57,102 nucleotides of DNA from Mesorhizobium sp. M7A.F.Ca.US.006.01.1.1 (GTDB lineage: Bacteria; Pseudomonadota; Alphaproteobacteria; Rhizobiales; Rhizobiaceae), in NCBI RefSeq assembly GCF_003997935.1, contig NZ_RZQL01000010.1, positions 1 through 57,102 on the forward strand, given 5' to 3'. Below the pieces are notes generated by a model. The model ran no database searches. It was given only the letters and a program-made list of their open reading frames with translations, and had not been told where the DNA came from. The translations under genes and the position numbers were made by a program. Of this stretch, positions 34,064 through 42,460 are shown piece after piece. The number at the start of each line of letters is the position of its first letter. The stretch's first letter is position 1.

Positions 34064-35362
34064 CTATTGCTCGCCTTCTCGCACGGTCCGTGCACCCACA
34101 TGCAGCGCGCGGCCGGCACCGAGCCCCATAATGGCTACGCCAAGCCCGAGCACGACGAACAGGAACGCCGTTCCCGAAAAACTGCCGGTCCAGTCGCGGA
34201 TCAGGCCCACCAGCAGCGGGCCGAAGGCCGCCAGCACATAGCCGACGCCTTGCGCCATGCCTGAAAGATGCGCGGCGACATGCGAATCCGGCGAACGCAG
34301 CACGATCAGGCTCATGGCAGCCGCGATTAGGCCACCCTGCCCGATGCCTTGCAGGATTGCCCAGAACAGCACCGTCGAGGTCGGAGCAAAGAGAATGCCG
34401 AGCAGCGCGATCACCGCGGTGGCAACGAGCGCCACATTGATGCCGCGCTGGTCCTTCAGCCGCATCGCGAAGGACGGCACGGCAAGGCACGTGATGACCT
34501 GCGCCATCACCGACACCGAAACCATGGCGCCGGCGGTGGCCGCATCGAAACCGCGTTCGCGCAGGATCGGCGCCAGCCAGCCGAAGATGCAATAGGCAAG
34601 TGCCGACTGCAGGCCCATGAACAGCGTCACCTGCCAGGCCAGGCGATCGCGCCAGAGACCGACGACGCGAAAGCCGCGATGACTGACCTGCCGACGGCTG
34701 CCCAGCGCCTGCGGAATCCAGATCAAAAGCACGACCAGTGTGGGCACCGCCCAGGCAGCAAGTGCCCCGGACCATGAACCGGTGACAAAATGCTCGATCG
34801 GCAGCGTGAAGCGGGCGGCAGCGGCCGAGCCGGCGCAGAGCGCCATGGTGTAGAGCCCGGTCATGACGGCGGCCCTGTCGGCGAAATCGCGCTTCACCAG
34901 GCCAGGCAGCAGCACATTGCCGATGGCAATGGCGCCGCCGGCCAGGAAGGTGGCGACAAACAGCAAGGGAACCGTGCCGAACCAGCGCAGGCCGGTTCCC
35001 AGCACCAGCAAGGCGAGCGCCCCGAGCAAGGTGCGCTCGGCTCCATAGCGCTGAGCAAGCCTCGGTGCGAAGGGTGCGAACAGGCCGAGGCACAGGACGG
35101 GCAGCGTCGTCAGCAGGCTGGCGCCCGTCGTCGACAGCCCGGTTGCCTGCATCACTTCGGGCAGCAGCACCGACAGGCTCGAAAATAGCGGCCGCAGACT
35201 GAAGGCGATCAGCACAAGGCTCGCGCCAAGCACGATGCGCGCCGCACGGCTGCGCAGTTCAGGCGGCTGCGGCATGGGCAGGCTGTCGGCCTCGGCATCG
35301 ATGAGTTCCAGACCCTCCATGACCTCGGCCTTCGGGTCAGGCTGACGAAAACTCTGGTTCAT
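34064..35362 (-). CDS. MFS transporter of the CynX/NimT family
   Basis: A 432-aa transporter with 12 predicted helices after a 40-residue polar N-terminus. The opening helix segment FSLRPLFSSLSVLLPEVM with SFRP-like character, LPVLCLGLFAPFAPRLAQRY, and the later GQGGLIAAAMSLIVLRSP match the CynX/NimT (cyanate/2-nitroimidazole) branch. Its ATG overlaps the stop of the upstream GntR regulator (ATGA), so the two form an operon. The substrate is unknown. Confidence 0.87.
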   Translation of the reverse strand: MNQSFRQPDPKAEVMEGLELIDAEADSLPMPQPPELRSRAARIVLGASLVLIAFSLRPLFSSLSVLLPEVMQATGLSTTGASLLTTLPVLCLGLFAPFAPRLAQRYGAERTLLGALALLVLGTGLRWFGTVPLLFVATFLAGGAIAIGNVLLPGLVKRDFADRAAVMTGLYTMALCAGSAAAARFTLPIEHFVTGSWSGALAAWAVPTLVVLLIWIPQALGSRRQVSHRGFRVVGLWRDRLAWQVTLFMGLQSALAYCIFGWLAPILRERGFDAATAGAMVSVSVMAQVITCLAVPSFAMRLKDQRGINVALVATAVIALLGILFAPTSTVLFWAILQGIGQGGLIAAAMSLIVLRSPDSHVAAHLSGMAQGVGYVLAAFGPLLVGLIRDWTGSFSGTAFLFVVLGLGVAIMGLGAGRALHVGARTVREGEQ

Positions 35363-36036
35363 TGCGAAAGCAGTCTTTCAAGTTGGGCAAGCACCGGCGC
35401 CATGAAGGCGCGGACGGCGGCAACGGCGCGCTCGGGATCGCTCGCGGCAATGGCGTCGACGATTGCTGCATGCGCCTGGTGGTCCGGTTCGGGCAGATCA
35501 CCGTCGAGGGTGGCATGGATAGTCTCTGTGATGGCGGCGGTGAAGAAGTCGTAGAGCTCCATCATTGCCTTGTTGCCGGACGCTGCGACGACGGATTTGT
35601 GGAAGGCGAGATCGCGGTGGATGAAGGCTTCGCTTCCGCTTTCGGCGACAGTGCCGCGCGCAGCAAGCAATTGCCGTATCCGCTCGAGGTCGGCTGGCGT
35701 GTGACGCAAGGCGGCGAGCCTCGCGGCCTCGAGGTCCAGCGCCGCCCGCGCCTCCCACTGATCGCGCAGGCCGCTGCGCTTGACCCGGTCGAGCGCGGCA
35801 GAAGTATCGACGGCAGAGCGCACATATGTACCCGACCCCTGGCGCGTATCCAGCAATCCCTGCGAGACCAGCACCCGCACCGCCTCGCGCACCGTGCCGC
35901 GGCTGACCGACAGAAGATCGGTGAGGGCTGCCTCATTGGGAATACGCTCGCCGACGCCCCAGCGGCCGCTGACGATCTCGGCACGCAGGCTGCTGGTGGC
36001 GCTGTCGGTGAGATTGGTTCTGGTGGCGGGTTGCAT
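35359..36036 (-). CDS. FadR/GntR-family transcriptional regulator
   Basis: A regulator of about 225 aa with an N-terminal winged HTH (IPNEAALTDLLSVSRGTVRE, about residues 32-51) and a C-terminal FCD ligand domain containing HRDLAFHKSVVAASGN, whose His and Asp residues normally bind metal and a carboxylate ligand. The start is uncertain: ATGs at 36084, 36045 and 36036 are in frame. I chose 36036 because a 35-bp palindrome (36038-36072) abuts it, and the earlier starts fall within or beyond that palindrome. It is the first gene of the GntR-MFS operon and probably autoregulated. Confidence 0.87.
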   Translation of the reverse strand: MQPATRTNLTDSATSSLRAEIVSGRWGVGERIPNEAALTDLLSVSRGTVREAVRVLVSQGLLDTRQGSGTYVRSAVDTSAALDRVKRSGLRDQWEARAALDLEAARLAALRHTPADLERIRQLLAARGTVAESGSEAFIHRDLAFHKSVVAASGNKAMMELYDFFTAAITETIHATLDGDLPEPDHQAHAAIVDAIAASDPERAVAAVRAFMAPVLAQLERLLSQ

Positions 36037-36037
36037 T

Positions 36038-36072
36038 CTATTCATCAAGTCATCAGATGACTTGATGAATAG
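36038..36072. promoter_or_regulatory. 35-bp perfect palindrome at the GntR start, likely operator
   Basis: Arms of 17 bp (CTATTCATCAAGTCATC and its exact complement) flank a single A. Inside is GTCATC/GATGAC, the GT...AC layout usual for GntR-family operators. It immediately precedes the regulator's start codon. Binding there would block transcription or translation of the operon. Confidence 0.8.
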
Positions 36073-36124
36073 GCCCGCTGCCATCAGACGTCAAGCTACT
36101 ACCTGGATCAGGGCTGCATTTCGA

Positions 36125-36820
36125 TCAGCCGTCCACCGCCGCAAAGCTTGCCATGTGAAACGCCTGGACCTCCGGGGGGTAGCGATAGGCCGTGCCATAA
36201 GGACAGGCATTCCGGTCGAGACAGCCGCCGCTGCGACACGGTTCGCCATTCGCCCCCCGCACATGCGCCAGACAGGATTGATAGGCGGACCCTTGCGCGG
36301 AATAGGCGTCGACCGGGCAGGATTTCAGGCAGGGCTTTTCGATACAGGTGTCGCAAAGATGAGGCCCCGGCTCGACGGCTTGAACCGAAAGCTCGTCGTC
36401 GAACAGCAGCGCACCGCGATAGGCGTGCCAGAGCCCGTATTGCGGATGCATGAGGATGCCGAGCGGCGACGGCTTCAGCCCCTCCGCCCGCATCGCCCAT
36501 TGCTGGAACGGCAGATAGGGCTTGTCGGAAGGCGAAACGGCCCGCGCCCCGAATGCCTCCGCCACGGCGCCGATCACTCCGCGCGACCATGTGTCGAGCG
36601 GATTGGCGATTGCCTGTGGCTGTTGCTCCCACCAACGGAGGAAATGCGGCCAGGGTGCAGCACCCGCCTGCCCCACCAGCAGAACGGCCGCTGCCGGCGC
36701 ACCCGGCGATCCCGTTGGCGGCGCTTCGCCTGGCGTAAAATTGAAACCGCCCCGAAGAACAAGGCCGTTGGCAAGGAGCGCCGCAGCAATGCCGTCAACG
36801 CTGCCGGCAGGCGCAATCAT
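36125..36820 (-). CDS. Eight-cysteine 4Fe-4S ferredoxin-like protein (QueG C-terminal-like)
   Basis: A 231-aa soluble protein. All eight cysteines lie in the C-terminal third: C156, C159, C164 and C168 (CxxCxxxxCxxxCP), then C183, C195, C200 and C206. This layout suits two 4Fe-4S clusters and resembles the ferredoxin domain of epoxyqueuosine reductase (QueG), but the QueG cobalamin-binding catalytic part is absent, so it is not queuosine-forming QueG. It ends the minus-strand row behind the MttB-like gene (89 bp apart). It could be an electron donor for corrinoid reactivation. The neighbourhood supports this but it is untested. Confidence 0.7.
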   Translation of the reverse strand: MIAPAGSVDGIAAALLANGLVLRGGFNFTPGEAPPTGSPGAPAAAVLLVGQAGAAPWPHFLRWWEQQPQAIANPLDTWSRGVIGAVAEAFGARAVSPSDKPYLPFQQWAMRAEGLKPSPLGILMHPQYGLWHAYRGALLFDDELSVQAVEPGPHLCDTCIEKPCLKSCPVDAYSAQGSAYQSCLAHVRGANGEPCRSGGCLDRNACPYGTAYRYPPEVQAFHMASFAAVDG

Positions 36821-36909
36821 TCCTTCTTGACCGGATCGGAGAACGCGCTCCGCCAGACTTCCTTGTGGATGATGTTGGCGACTTTAGCCCCGCCTGATTC
36901 GGGCTCCTT

Positions 36910-38484
36910 TCAAGTGAAGGCGTCGGGCATCGACCCCTTCTTCTTGGCGATGAAGTCCTTCAAGGCTTCGTCGATGCTCGGATCGAGATACGGCGCCTCG
37001 TAGCTTTCCAGCCAGCGGCGGGCGAGATCGTTGGCACGCTGCGGCGCGGTCTTCTCGCCTTCGGCCAGCCACTGCTCGTAGGAATTGTTGTCGGCAATGT
37101 TGGAGCGATAGAAGGCGGTCTGGAAATTGGCCTGGGTGTGGTCGCAGCCGAGATAGTGGCTGCCCGGCCCGACCTGGCGGATAGCATCCATCGCCTGGCC
37201 GTTCTCCGACAGGTCGACGCCCTCTGAGAATTTCTGCGTCATGCCGAGCTGATCGATGTCCATCATGAATTTCTCGTAGCAGGACGCCAGCCCGCCCTCG
37301 AGCCAGCCGGCCGAATGCAGCACGAAGTTGGTGCCGGCCAGGATGGTCGAGTTCAGCGTGTTGGCGCTTTCATAGGCCGCCTGCGCATCCGGAACCTTCG
37401 ACGCGCAAAGCGAACCGCCGGTACGGAACGGCAGACCGAGACGCCGCGCCAGCTGTGCGGCGCCATAGGACACCAGCGACGGCTCCGGCGTGCCGAAGGT
37501 CGGCGCGCCCGACTGCATCGAGATCGACGAGGCGAAGGTGCCGAACAGCACCGGCGCGCCCGGCCGGATCAGCTGCGTGAACGACGCGCCGGCCAGCACC
37601 TCGGCCAGAACCTGCGTCAGCGTGCCGGCCACCGTCACCGGGCTCATCGCGCCGGCAAGGATGAACGGCGTGACAATGCAGGCCTGGTTGTGGCGCGCAT
37701 AGACCTTCAGCGCGCCGAGCATGGTCTCGTCGAACACCATTGGCGAGTTGGCGTTGATCAGGCTGGTCAGCACCGTGTTGTTCTCGACGAAGTCGTCGCC
37801 GAACACGATCTTGGCCATGGCGACGGTGTCTTCGGCACGTTCCGGCGCGGTCACGGAACCCATGAACGGCTTGTCGGAATATTTGATGTGGCTGTAGATC
37901 ATGTCGAGGTGGCGCTTGTTGACCGGCACGTCGACCGGCTCGCACACCGTGCCGCCCGAATGGTGGATCGACGGCGCCATATAGGCGAGCTTCACGAAAT
38001 TCTGGAAATCCTCGATCGTCGCGTAACGCCTGACGCCATCGAGGTCACGCACGAAGGGCGGACCGTAGACCGGCGCGAACACGGTGGCATTACCGCCGAT
38101 CTGCACCGAGCGCTCGGAATTGCGCGCATGCTGAGTGTAGACGGACGGCGCGGTCTTCAGAAGCGAGCGGCACAGCCCCTTGGGAAAGTGCACGCGCTCG
38201 CCCTTGACGTCGGCGCCGGCCTCTTTCCACAGTTGCAGCGCTTCCGCGTCATCACGGAAGATGATGCCGATCTCCTCGAGCACCGTGTCGGTGTTCTTCT
38301 CGATCAGCGCCAGGCCTTCCTCGTCCAACACCTCGTAAACGTTAATCTTGCGCTTGATGTAGGTGAGCTGCGCGCCCGGACCGCCGCCCGAACGTGCGGC
38401 CCGCCGCGCGGCAGCCCCGCCACTGGCGCCGCGCCCACGTCGCGCGTTGGACGCTTCCTGATCGACTGCCGCGTGTTCGCTCAT
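36910..38484 (-). CDS. MttB-superfamily methyltransferase (non-pyrrolysine), copy 2
   Basis: A 524-aa MttB-family methyltransferase related to the gene at 14386: shared segments are GAMSPVTVAGTL, PTFGTPEPS, QAAYESANTL, SAGWLEGGLASCYEK and QVGPGSHYLGCDHTQ. There is no in-frame amber codon, so no pyrrolysine. The N-terminus is Arg/Gly/Ala-rich (NARRGRGASGGAAARRAARS), as in copy 1. The ATG at 38484 with GGGAAG upstream is preferred over an in-frame start at 38523. It is divergent from the corrinoid protein at 38759, its probable methyl acceptor, and shares the intervening regulatory region. It should demethylate a quaternary amine or related compound; the substrate is unknown. Confidence 0.88.
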   Translation of the reverse strand: MSEHAAVDQEASNARRGRGASGGAAARRAARSGGGPGAQLTYIKRKINVYEVLDEEGLALIEKNTDTVLEEIGIIFRDDAEALQLWKEAGADVKGERVHFPKGLCRSLLKTAPSVYTQHARNSERSVQIGGNATVFAPVYGPPFVRDLDGVRRYATIEDFQNFVKLAYMAPSIHHSGGTVCEPVDVPVNKRHLDMIYSHIKYSDKPFMGSVTAPERAEDTVAMAKIVFGDDFVENNTVLTSLINANSPMVFDETMLGALKVYARHNQACIVTPFILAGAMSPVTVAGTLTQVLAEVLAGASFTQLIRPGAPVLFGTFASSISMQSGAPTFGTPEPSLVSYGAAQLARRLGLPFRTGGSLCASKVPDAQAAYESANTLNSTILAGTNFVLHSAGWLEGGLASCYEKFMMDIDQLGMTQKFSEGVDLSENGQAMDAIRQVGPGSHYLGCDHTQANFQTAFYRSNIADNNSYEQWLAEGEKTAPQRANDLARRWLESYEAPYLDPSIDEALKDFIAKKKGSMPDAFT

Positions 38485-38599
38485 GATGGTTCTTCCCTGA
38501 ATCTGTTCTTGTCTGGAATCCATAGCGGCTGCCTCTCGCCGCTTCTTGCCAGATCGTAGCCATGCACCCTATTCGAAACGGCCCGCCAGCGCCAACGCC

Positions 38600-38736
38600 T
38601 GTCGCAAAATCGACAAGAATTCCAAGAGAGTTACGGTCGCTTTCCTTTTGCGGGAAGTCGCAAATCAGCTATGGATACATGCCCTCAGCGGGTTAGGTAT
38701 GAACGCGAAGATGTGTGCCTTGCGACATGGTCGCGA
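38600..38736. promoter_or_regulatory. TGTCGCAAA-type boxes between MttB copy 2 and the corrinoid protein
   Basis: The 274-bp divergent gap holds TGTCGCAAAA (38600-38609), a dyad TTTGCG-GGAAGT-CGCAAA (38647-38664) and a dyad GCGAC-ATG-GTCGC (38722-38734). The GTCGCAAA/TTTGCGAC word also forms a perfect palindrome before the GlxA-like regulator gene (50857-50878), so that regulator may control this divergon. Confidence 0.5.
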
Positions 38737-38758
38737 TGCCGGCAGGAGCTCGATACAA

Positions 38759-39457
38759 ATGTCCGACGACGAGATCATCCTTTCCGAACTTTCCGATGAC
38801 GAGTTGGTGCAGCAGATGCACGACGATCTCTATGACGGGCTGAAGGAAGAGATCGAGGAAGGCACCAACATCCTGCTCGAGCGCGGCTGGGTGCCCTATA
38901 AAGTGCTGACGGAAGCGCTGGTCGAAGGCATGCGCATCGTCGGCGAGGATTTTCGCGACGGCATCCTGTTCGTTCCCGAAGTGCTGCTTTCGGCCAACGC
39001 GATGAAGGCCGGCATGTTCATCCTGCGCCCGCTGCTCGCCGCCACCGGCGCGCCCAAGCAGGGCAAGATGGTCATCGGCACCGTCAAGGGCGACATCCAC
39101 GACATCGGCAAGAACCTCGTTGGCATGATGATGGAGGGCGCCGGCTTCGACGTCATCGACCTCGGCATCAACAATGCGGTCGAGAAATATCTCGATGCGA
39201 TCGAACAGCACCAGCCCGACATCATCGGCATGTCGGCACTGCTGACCACGACCATGCCCTATATGAAGGTCGTCATCGACACGATGAAGGAAAAGGGCAT
39301 TCGCGACGACTATGTCGTGCTGGTCGGCGGCGCGCCGCTGAACGAGGAATTCGGCAAGGCCGTCGGCGCCGATGCCTATTGCCGTGACGCGGCGGTGGCG
39401 GGCGAGACCGCCAAGGACTACATGAAGCGCAAGCACAATGTGCGCGCTTCGGCCTGA
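38759..39457 (+). CDS. Corrinoid (B12-binding) methyl-carrier protein, MtgC/MttC-like
   Basis: A 232-aa protein with an N-terminal four-helix B12-binding cap (about 10-95) and a Rossmann-like B12 domain. The base-off cobalamin motif is GDIHDIGKNL, with axial ligand H114, followed by GMSALLTTTMPYM and VLVGGAPLNEEF, all diagnostic of methyltransferase corrinoid proteins. It carries the methyl group between an MttB-type enzyme and a pterin or homocysteine methyltransferase. It is the only such protein in the window, so both MttB proteins may use it. The first 34 residues are strongly acidic (14 Asp/Glu, one Lys). The start at 38759 has AGGAG upstream; longer upstream frames lack support. A terminator follows. 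Confidence 0.93.
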   Translation: MSDDEIILSELSDDELVQQMHDDLYDGLKEEIEEGTNILLERGWVPYKVLTEALVEGMRIVGEDFRDGILFVPEVLLSANAMKAGMFILRPLLAATGAPKQGKMVIGTVKGDIHDIGKNLVGMMMEGAGFDVIDLGINNAVEKYLDAIEQHQPDIIGMSALLTTTMPYMKVVIDTMKEKGIRDDYVVLVGGAPLNEEFGKAVGADAYCRDAAVAGETAKDYMKRKHNVRASA

Positions 39458-39483
39458 TTGGCCACTTCGGCGTGGACAACAGG

Positions 39484-39513
39484 AAAAGCCGCGCCTTGCA
39501 GCGCGGCTTTTTT
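39484..39513 (+). terminator. Rho-independent terminator of the corrinoid protein gene
   Basis: The stem AAAAGCCGCGC/GCGCGGCTTTT has a 6-nt loop and continues into T6 on the plus strand. The A-run on the left makes it usable in both directions, so it can also end the convergent entericidin transcript. Confidence 0.85.
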
Positions 39514-39545
39514 GTTCCCAAATGACGGAGAAGGCCGCGCGCGGA

Positions 39546-39686
39546 TCAGGGTTTGGTGACGGTGTCCTCGACCGCCTTGGCGGTCGATTTGACATCCCTG
39601 CCGACGCCGCGGACGGTGTTCGCGCAAGCCGCGAGGGCCAAGGCGCAGGCCAGGATGGCAATCGGCGTGATGCGTAGCAGTTTCAT
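39546..39686 (-). CDS. Entericidin-like small lipoprotein
   Basis: A 46-aa precursor (MKLLRITPIAILACALALAA then CANT) with an n-region, hydrophobic core and lipobox LAAC. The mature peptide of about 26 residues is small and polar (GVGRDVKSTAKAVEDTV). This is the EcnA/EcnB entericidin layout: a tiny outer-membrane or periplasm-facing lipoprotein linked to envelope stress. The start is at 39686 with GGGAG upstream. Confidence 0.85.
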   Translation of the reverse strand: MKLLRITPIAILACALALAACANTVRGVGRDVKSTAKAVEDTVTKP

Positions 39687-39749
39687 GGACGGTGTCTCCC
39701 TCAACAGATAAATTAGCGCCACAACAACGAAGGCCGCTCGACTGGTTCC

Positions 39750-40379
39750 ATGGCCAAGACGCAAAAAACGAAACCGAATCAAGACGACAGGCTGCTCGTC
39801 ATCGCCTGCGGGATGATTGCGCGTGAAGTTCTGGCCGTCAAGGAACAGCTCGGACTGGATCACCTCGACCTGACCTGCCTGCCGGCGGAATTCCATTTCT
39901 ATCCCGACCGCATCGCTCCGGCCATGGACAAGGCAATCGAAAAGGCCAAAGCGGAAGGTTATACCAACATCTTCGTCGGTTATGCCGATTGCGGCACCGG
40001 CGGCCGGCTCGATCGTATCTGCGAAAAGCATGGCGTCGAGCGCATGGCCGGCCCGCACTGCTTTGCCTTCTACCAAGGCATGGATACCTACGCAAAGATC
40101 GCCGACGACGACATGATGTCGTTCTACATGACCGACTTCCTCTGCCGGCAGTTCGACGCTTTCTTCATGAAGCCGCTCGGCCTCGACAAGCACCCGGAGC
40201 TGATCAAGGACTATTTCGGCAACTATGAGAAGCTGATCTATCTGGCCCAGACCAATGACCCGGAACTCGACAAGGTGGCCGAAAAGGCTGCCAAAATGCT
40301 CGGTCTCGTCTACGAACGCCGCGCCACGGGCTATGGCGACCTGACGGCGGGCTTGGCGCATGCAGCTGCACGCGCCTGA
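39750..40379 (+). CDS. DUF1638 protein
   Basis: A 209-aa DUF1638 protein, marked by LLVIACGMIAREVLAV, the CLPAEFHFYPDRI segment, FVGYADCGTGGRLD and YLAQTNDPELDKVAEKAA. The cysteines and acidic residues are conserved in the family. DUF1638 genes recur beside corrinoid methyltransferase genes in alphaproteobacteria and anaerobes, and here it lies 0.3 kb from the corrinoid protein, separated by the entericidin gene. A role in corrinoid methyl transfer or methionine synthase function is the best inference. The actual reaction is unknown. Confidence 0.88.
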   Translation: MAKTQKTKPNQDDRLLVIACGMIAREVLAVKEQLGLDHLDLTCLPAEFHFYPDRIAPAMDKAIEKAKAEGYTNIFVGYADCGTGGRLDRICEKHGVERMAGPHCFAFYQGMDTYAKIADDDMMSFYMTDFLCRQFDAFFMKPLGLDKHPELIKDYFGNYEKLIYLAQTNDPELDKVAEKAAKMLGLVYERRATGYGDLTAGLAHAAARA

Positions 40380-40491
40380 AGCAATTCTTGACCCGCGATG
40401 GCTCAAGCCTGGATGACAGGCCGCTGTGAATAGGTAAGTTGTGCGTCACAAGCAAACAGGCTGCCAGCCATTCGAACATGGAAACGCACCG

Positions 40492-41067
40492 ATGACCCCT
40501 CGCCTCTTGATAGCTGCACTCGGCCTCCTCTGTTTAGCCCTGCCCGCTCATGCCGACGGCGAGATACAGAAACTCATCACCCCAGCCGACAAGACGCGGC
40601 TCGACAATTATGGCGAGACCCGCAAGACAGCCCTTGCCGAGGCGAAGGCAGGTAACCCGGCCGAGGTCAAGCAACTCGATGCCCTGCTGGCAAAGCCGTT
40701 GGTGGCCTTTTCCGACAAGGACCTGATCGGCAACTGGCAGTGCCGCACCATCAAGGCCGGCGGACCTTTGCCGCTCGTCATCTATGGCTGGTTCAAGTGC
40801 AAGGTGACCGACGACGGTTCCGGCTGGCGGCTGGAAAAGATCAGCGGCTCGCAGCGCACCAAGGGCCGTTTCTTCGACGATGGCGAGAAACGCGCGATTT
40901 ATCTCGGCTCCTTCTATGTCAACGATGATCCGGCAAAGCCCTATGGCAGCGGCCCGCAAACCGACCAGGTCGGCTACGCCTTCCGCAACAGCGCCAAGGA
41001 ATGGCGCATCGAATTCCCGGCGCCCTACTATGAATCGAAGCTCGATATCATCGAATTCAAACGCTGA
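40492..41067 (+). CDS. DUF4893 secreted protein
   Basis: A 191-aa protein with a clear Sec signal peptide (TPRLLIAALGLLCLALPAHA, cleavage after AHA at about 21) and a periplasmic DUF4893 domain (LIGNWQCRTIKAGGPLPLVI, WFKCKVTDDGSGWRLEKISG). The ATG at 40492 is the natural signal-peptide start; an in-frame GTG at 40441 is ignored. Function unknown, and there is no evident tie to the methyltransferase genes around it. Confidence 0.85.
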   Translation: MTPRLLIAALGLLCLALPAHADGEIQKLITPADKTRLDNYGETRKTALAEAKAGNPAEVKQLDALLAKPLVAFSDKDLIGNWQCRTIKAGGPLPLVIYGWFKCKVTDDGSGWRLEKISGSQRTKGRFFDDGEKRAIYLGSFYVNDDPAKPYGSGPQTDQVGYAFRNSAKEWRIEFPAPYYESKLDIIEFKR

Positions 41068-41171
41068 CCGTGTATCGAAGAGCTGATCACCGCTGATCAC
41101 CAAGGATTAACCCGGACACCCTAGCATCCCGTCCATTGTCGAGAACGGGTTGCTTGGAGGGGGCAGGATCC

Positions 41172-41954
41172 ATGGCAGCAGCAAGATCCAGTGCAAGTCC
41201 GATCGTGGTCGTCACCGGAGGTGGCCAGCATGTCTGGGCTATGATCAATGCAATCGCCGATCGCGTTGGTCCTGTCAGCGTCATCCTCGAAACCCCTGAA
41301 TCCAAAAAGCAATTGCTGCGTGGCCGGGCTCGCCGCCAGGGCTGGATCTCCGCCATGGGCCAGCTTGGCACGATGGTGCTGAGCAGGTTGGGCAAGCGGT
41401 TCCTGGCCAGCCATAGCGCACGATTGATTGCCGAGGAGAAGCTGGAGGTTGAGCCGCGACTAGGCCAGGAGATCATCCAAGTAGCCTCGGCCAATGGGCT
41501 TGAGTGCCTGCAGGCGATCCAGAAGATCCGGCCAGGCGTTGTGCTGCTCAACGGTTGCCGACTAATCTCGGCTGAGATGCTGAGCCAAATGCCCTGCCCG
41601 GTGCTCAACTACCATGCGGGCATCACGCCGAAATATCGCGGCATGAATGGCGGCTATTGGGCTCTAGTATCAGGCGATGCGCAGAATTTCGGCACGACTG
41701 TCCACCTCGTCGACGCTGGCGTCGACACTGGTGGCGTGCTGAAGCAGGCGCGCGGCGGATCGAAAAAAGGCGACACCATCTCAAGTCACGCGCTACGCCA
41801 GACGGCGTTCTCGCGCGACATCTGCGTGGAGGCCATCAGCGATGCTCTGGCTGGAAAACTCACGACGATCGATCCCGGCCTGCCTTCGAAACTGTGGTAT
41901 CATCCGACGATCTGGTTCTACCTCTGGACTGGCCTGAGAACCGGCATCTGGTAG
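41172..41954 (+). CDS. Formyltransferase-fold protein (GART/Fmt family)
   Basis: A 260-aa protein with the N-terminal Rossmann-like formyltransferase fold. The conserved site NYHAGITPKYRGMNGGYWAL (near 146-165) carries the catalytic Asn-His pair of 10-formyl-THF-using enzymes, followed by an aspartate region TVHLVDAGVDTGGVL. The C-terminal domain of Fmt is missing. GGAGG lies before the ATG at 41172. Formyl acceptor and cofactor use are unknown; it may be a sugar or amine formyltransferase or a hydrolase. It sits just ahead of the THF-dependent genes but is not coupled to them. Confidence 0.78.
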   Translation: MAAARSSASPIVVVTGGGQHVWAMINAIADRVGPVSVILETPESKKQLLRGRARRQGWISAMGQLGTMVLSRLGKRFLASHSARLIAEEKLEVEPRLGQEIIQVASANGLECLQAIQKIRPGVVLLNGCRLISAEMLSQMPCPVLNYHAGITPKYRGMNGGYWALVSGDAQNFGTTVHLVDAGVDTGGVLKQARGGSKKGDTISSHALRQTAFSRDICVEAISDALAGKLTTIDPGLPSKLWYHPTIWFYLWTGLRTGIW

Positions 41955-42157
41955 CGCGTTTTTCGTCCGAGACGACATGCCGCGCGCCGGCCTTTCGGGC
42001 GCATCGAGCCTGCTGCCAGCGGACGCCGCAAACGAATAAACGCACCTTTCATTTTACGACATCGAAATGCGTCGCTTTTGAATGCGCGCGCGTCGTCCCA
42101 TAACAAGCGGCCCCACTGCGCTTGCGGCAATGCTCCGATATCGAGGAGTGAGAATTC

Positions 42158-42460
42158 ATGGCCGATCTGATCGTCGTCTACTGGCGCGACATCCCTGCCC
42201 AGATCATCGTCAAGAAGGGCAGGCAGAACGCCAAGCGTGAACTGCCGCTGCGCTTCACCGAGGCGATCGACATGTGCGCCATGCGCACCGGCGCCGGCGG
42301 CACCGACGACTATCTGGCCGAATGGCGCAAGGCCGATCCCATTCCGGTCGGCGACGACCTCGAAGCCGAAGTCGAGAAGGCGTTCAACGACATCGACACG
42401 AAATATGACCGCGAGCGGCTGGTCGCTCTGGTCAAGGCGGGCGGCAAAGAAAATGTCTGA
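42158..42460 (+). CDS. PF13769 ('virulence factor') family protein
   Basis: A 100-aa protein opening ADLIVVYWRDIPAQIIVKKG, the recognisable start of the PF13769 family, misleadingly named virulence factor. It is small, soluble and charged. It overlaps the MetV-like gene by 8 bp and is first in the MetV-MetF operon. The fixed pairing with these folate genes suggests a role in methylene-THF reduction or methyl transfer. Its exact role is unknown. Confidence 0.85.
   Translation: MADLIVVYWRDIPAQIIVKKGRQNAKRELPLRFTEAIDMCAMRTGAGGTDDYLAEWRKADPIPVGDDLEAEVEKAFNDIDTKYDRERLVALVKAGGKENV

Noticed and set aside
33960..35093. Upstream extension of the dienelactone hydrolase frame
   Set aside because: The frame is open only because it is a reading-frame shadow of the MFS gene. 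The hydrolase fold begins at the ATG at 33959.
42158..42460. Virulence function implied by the family name
   Set aside because: The PF13769 label is historical. The gene is embedded in a folate/methyl-transfer operon and has no virulence features.
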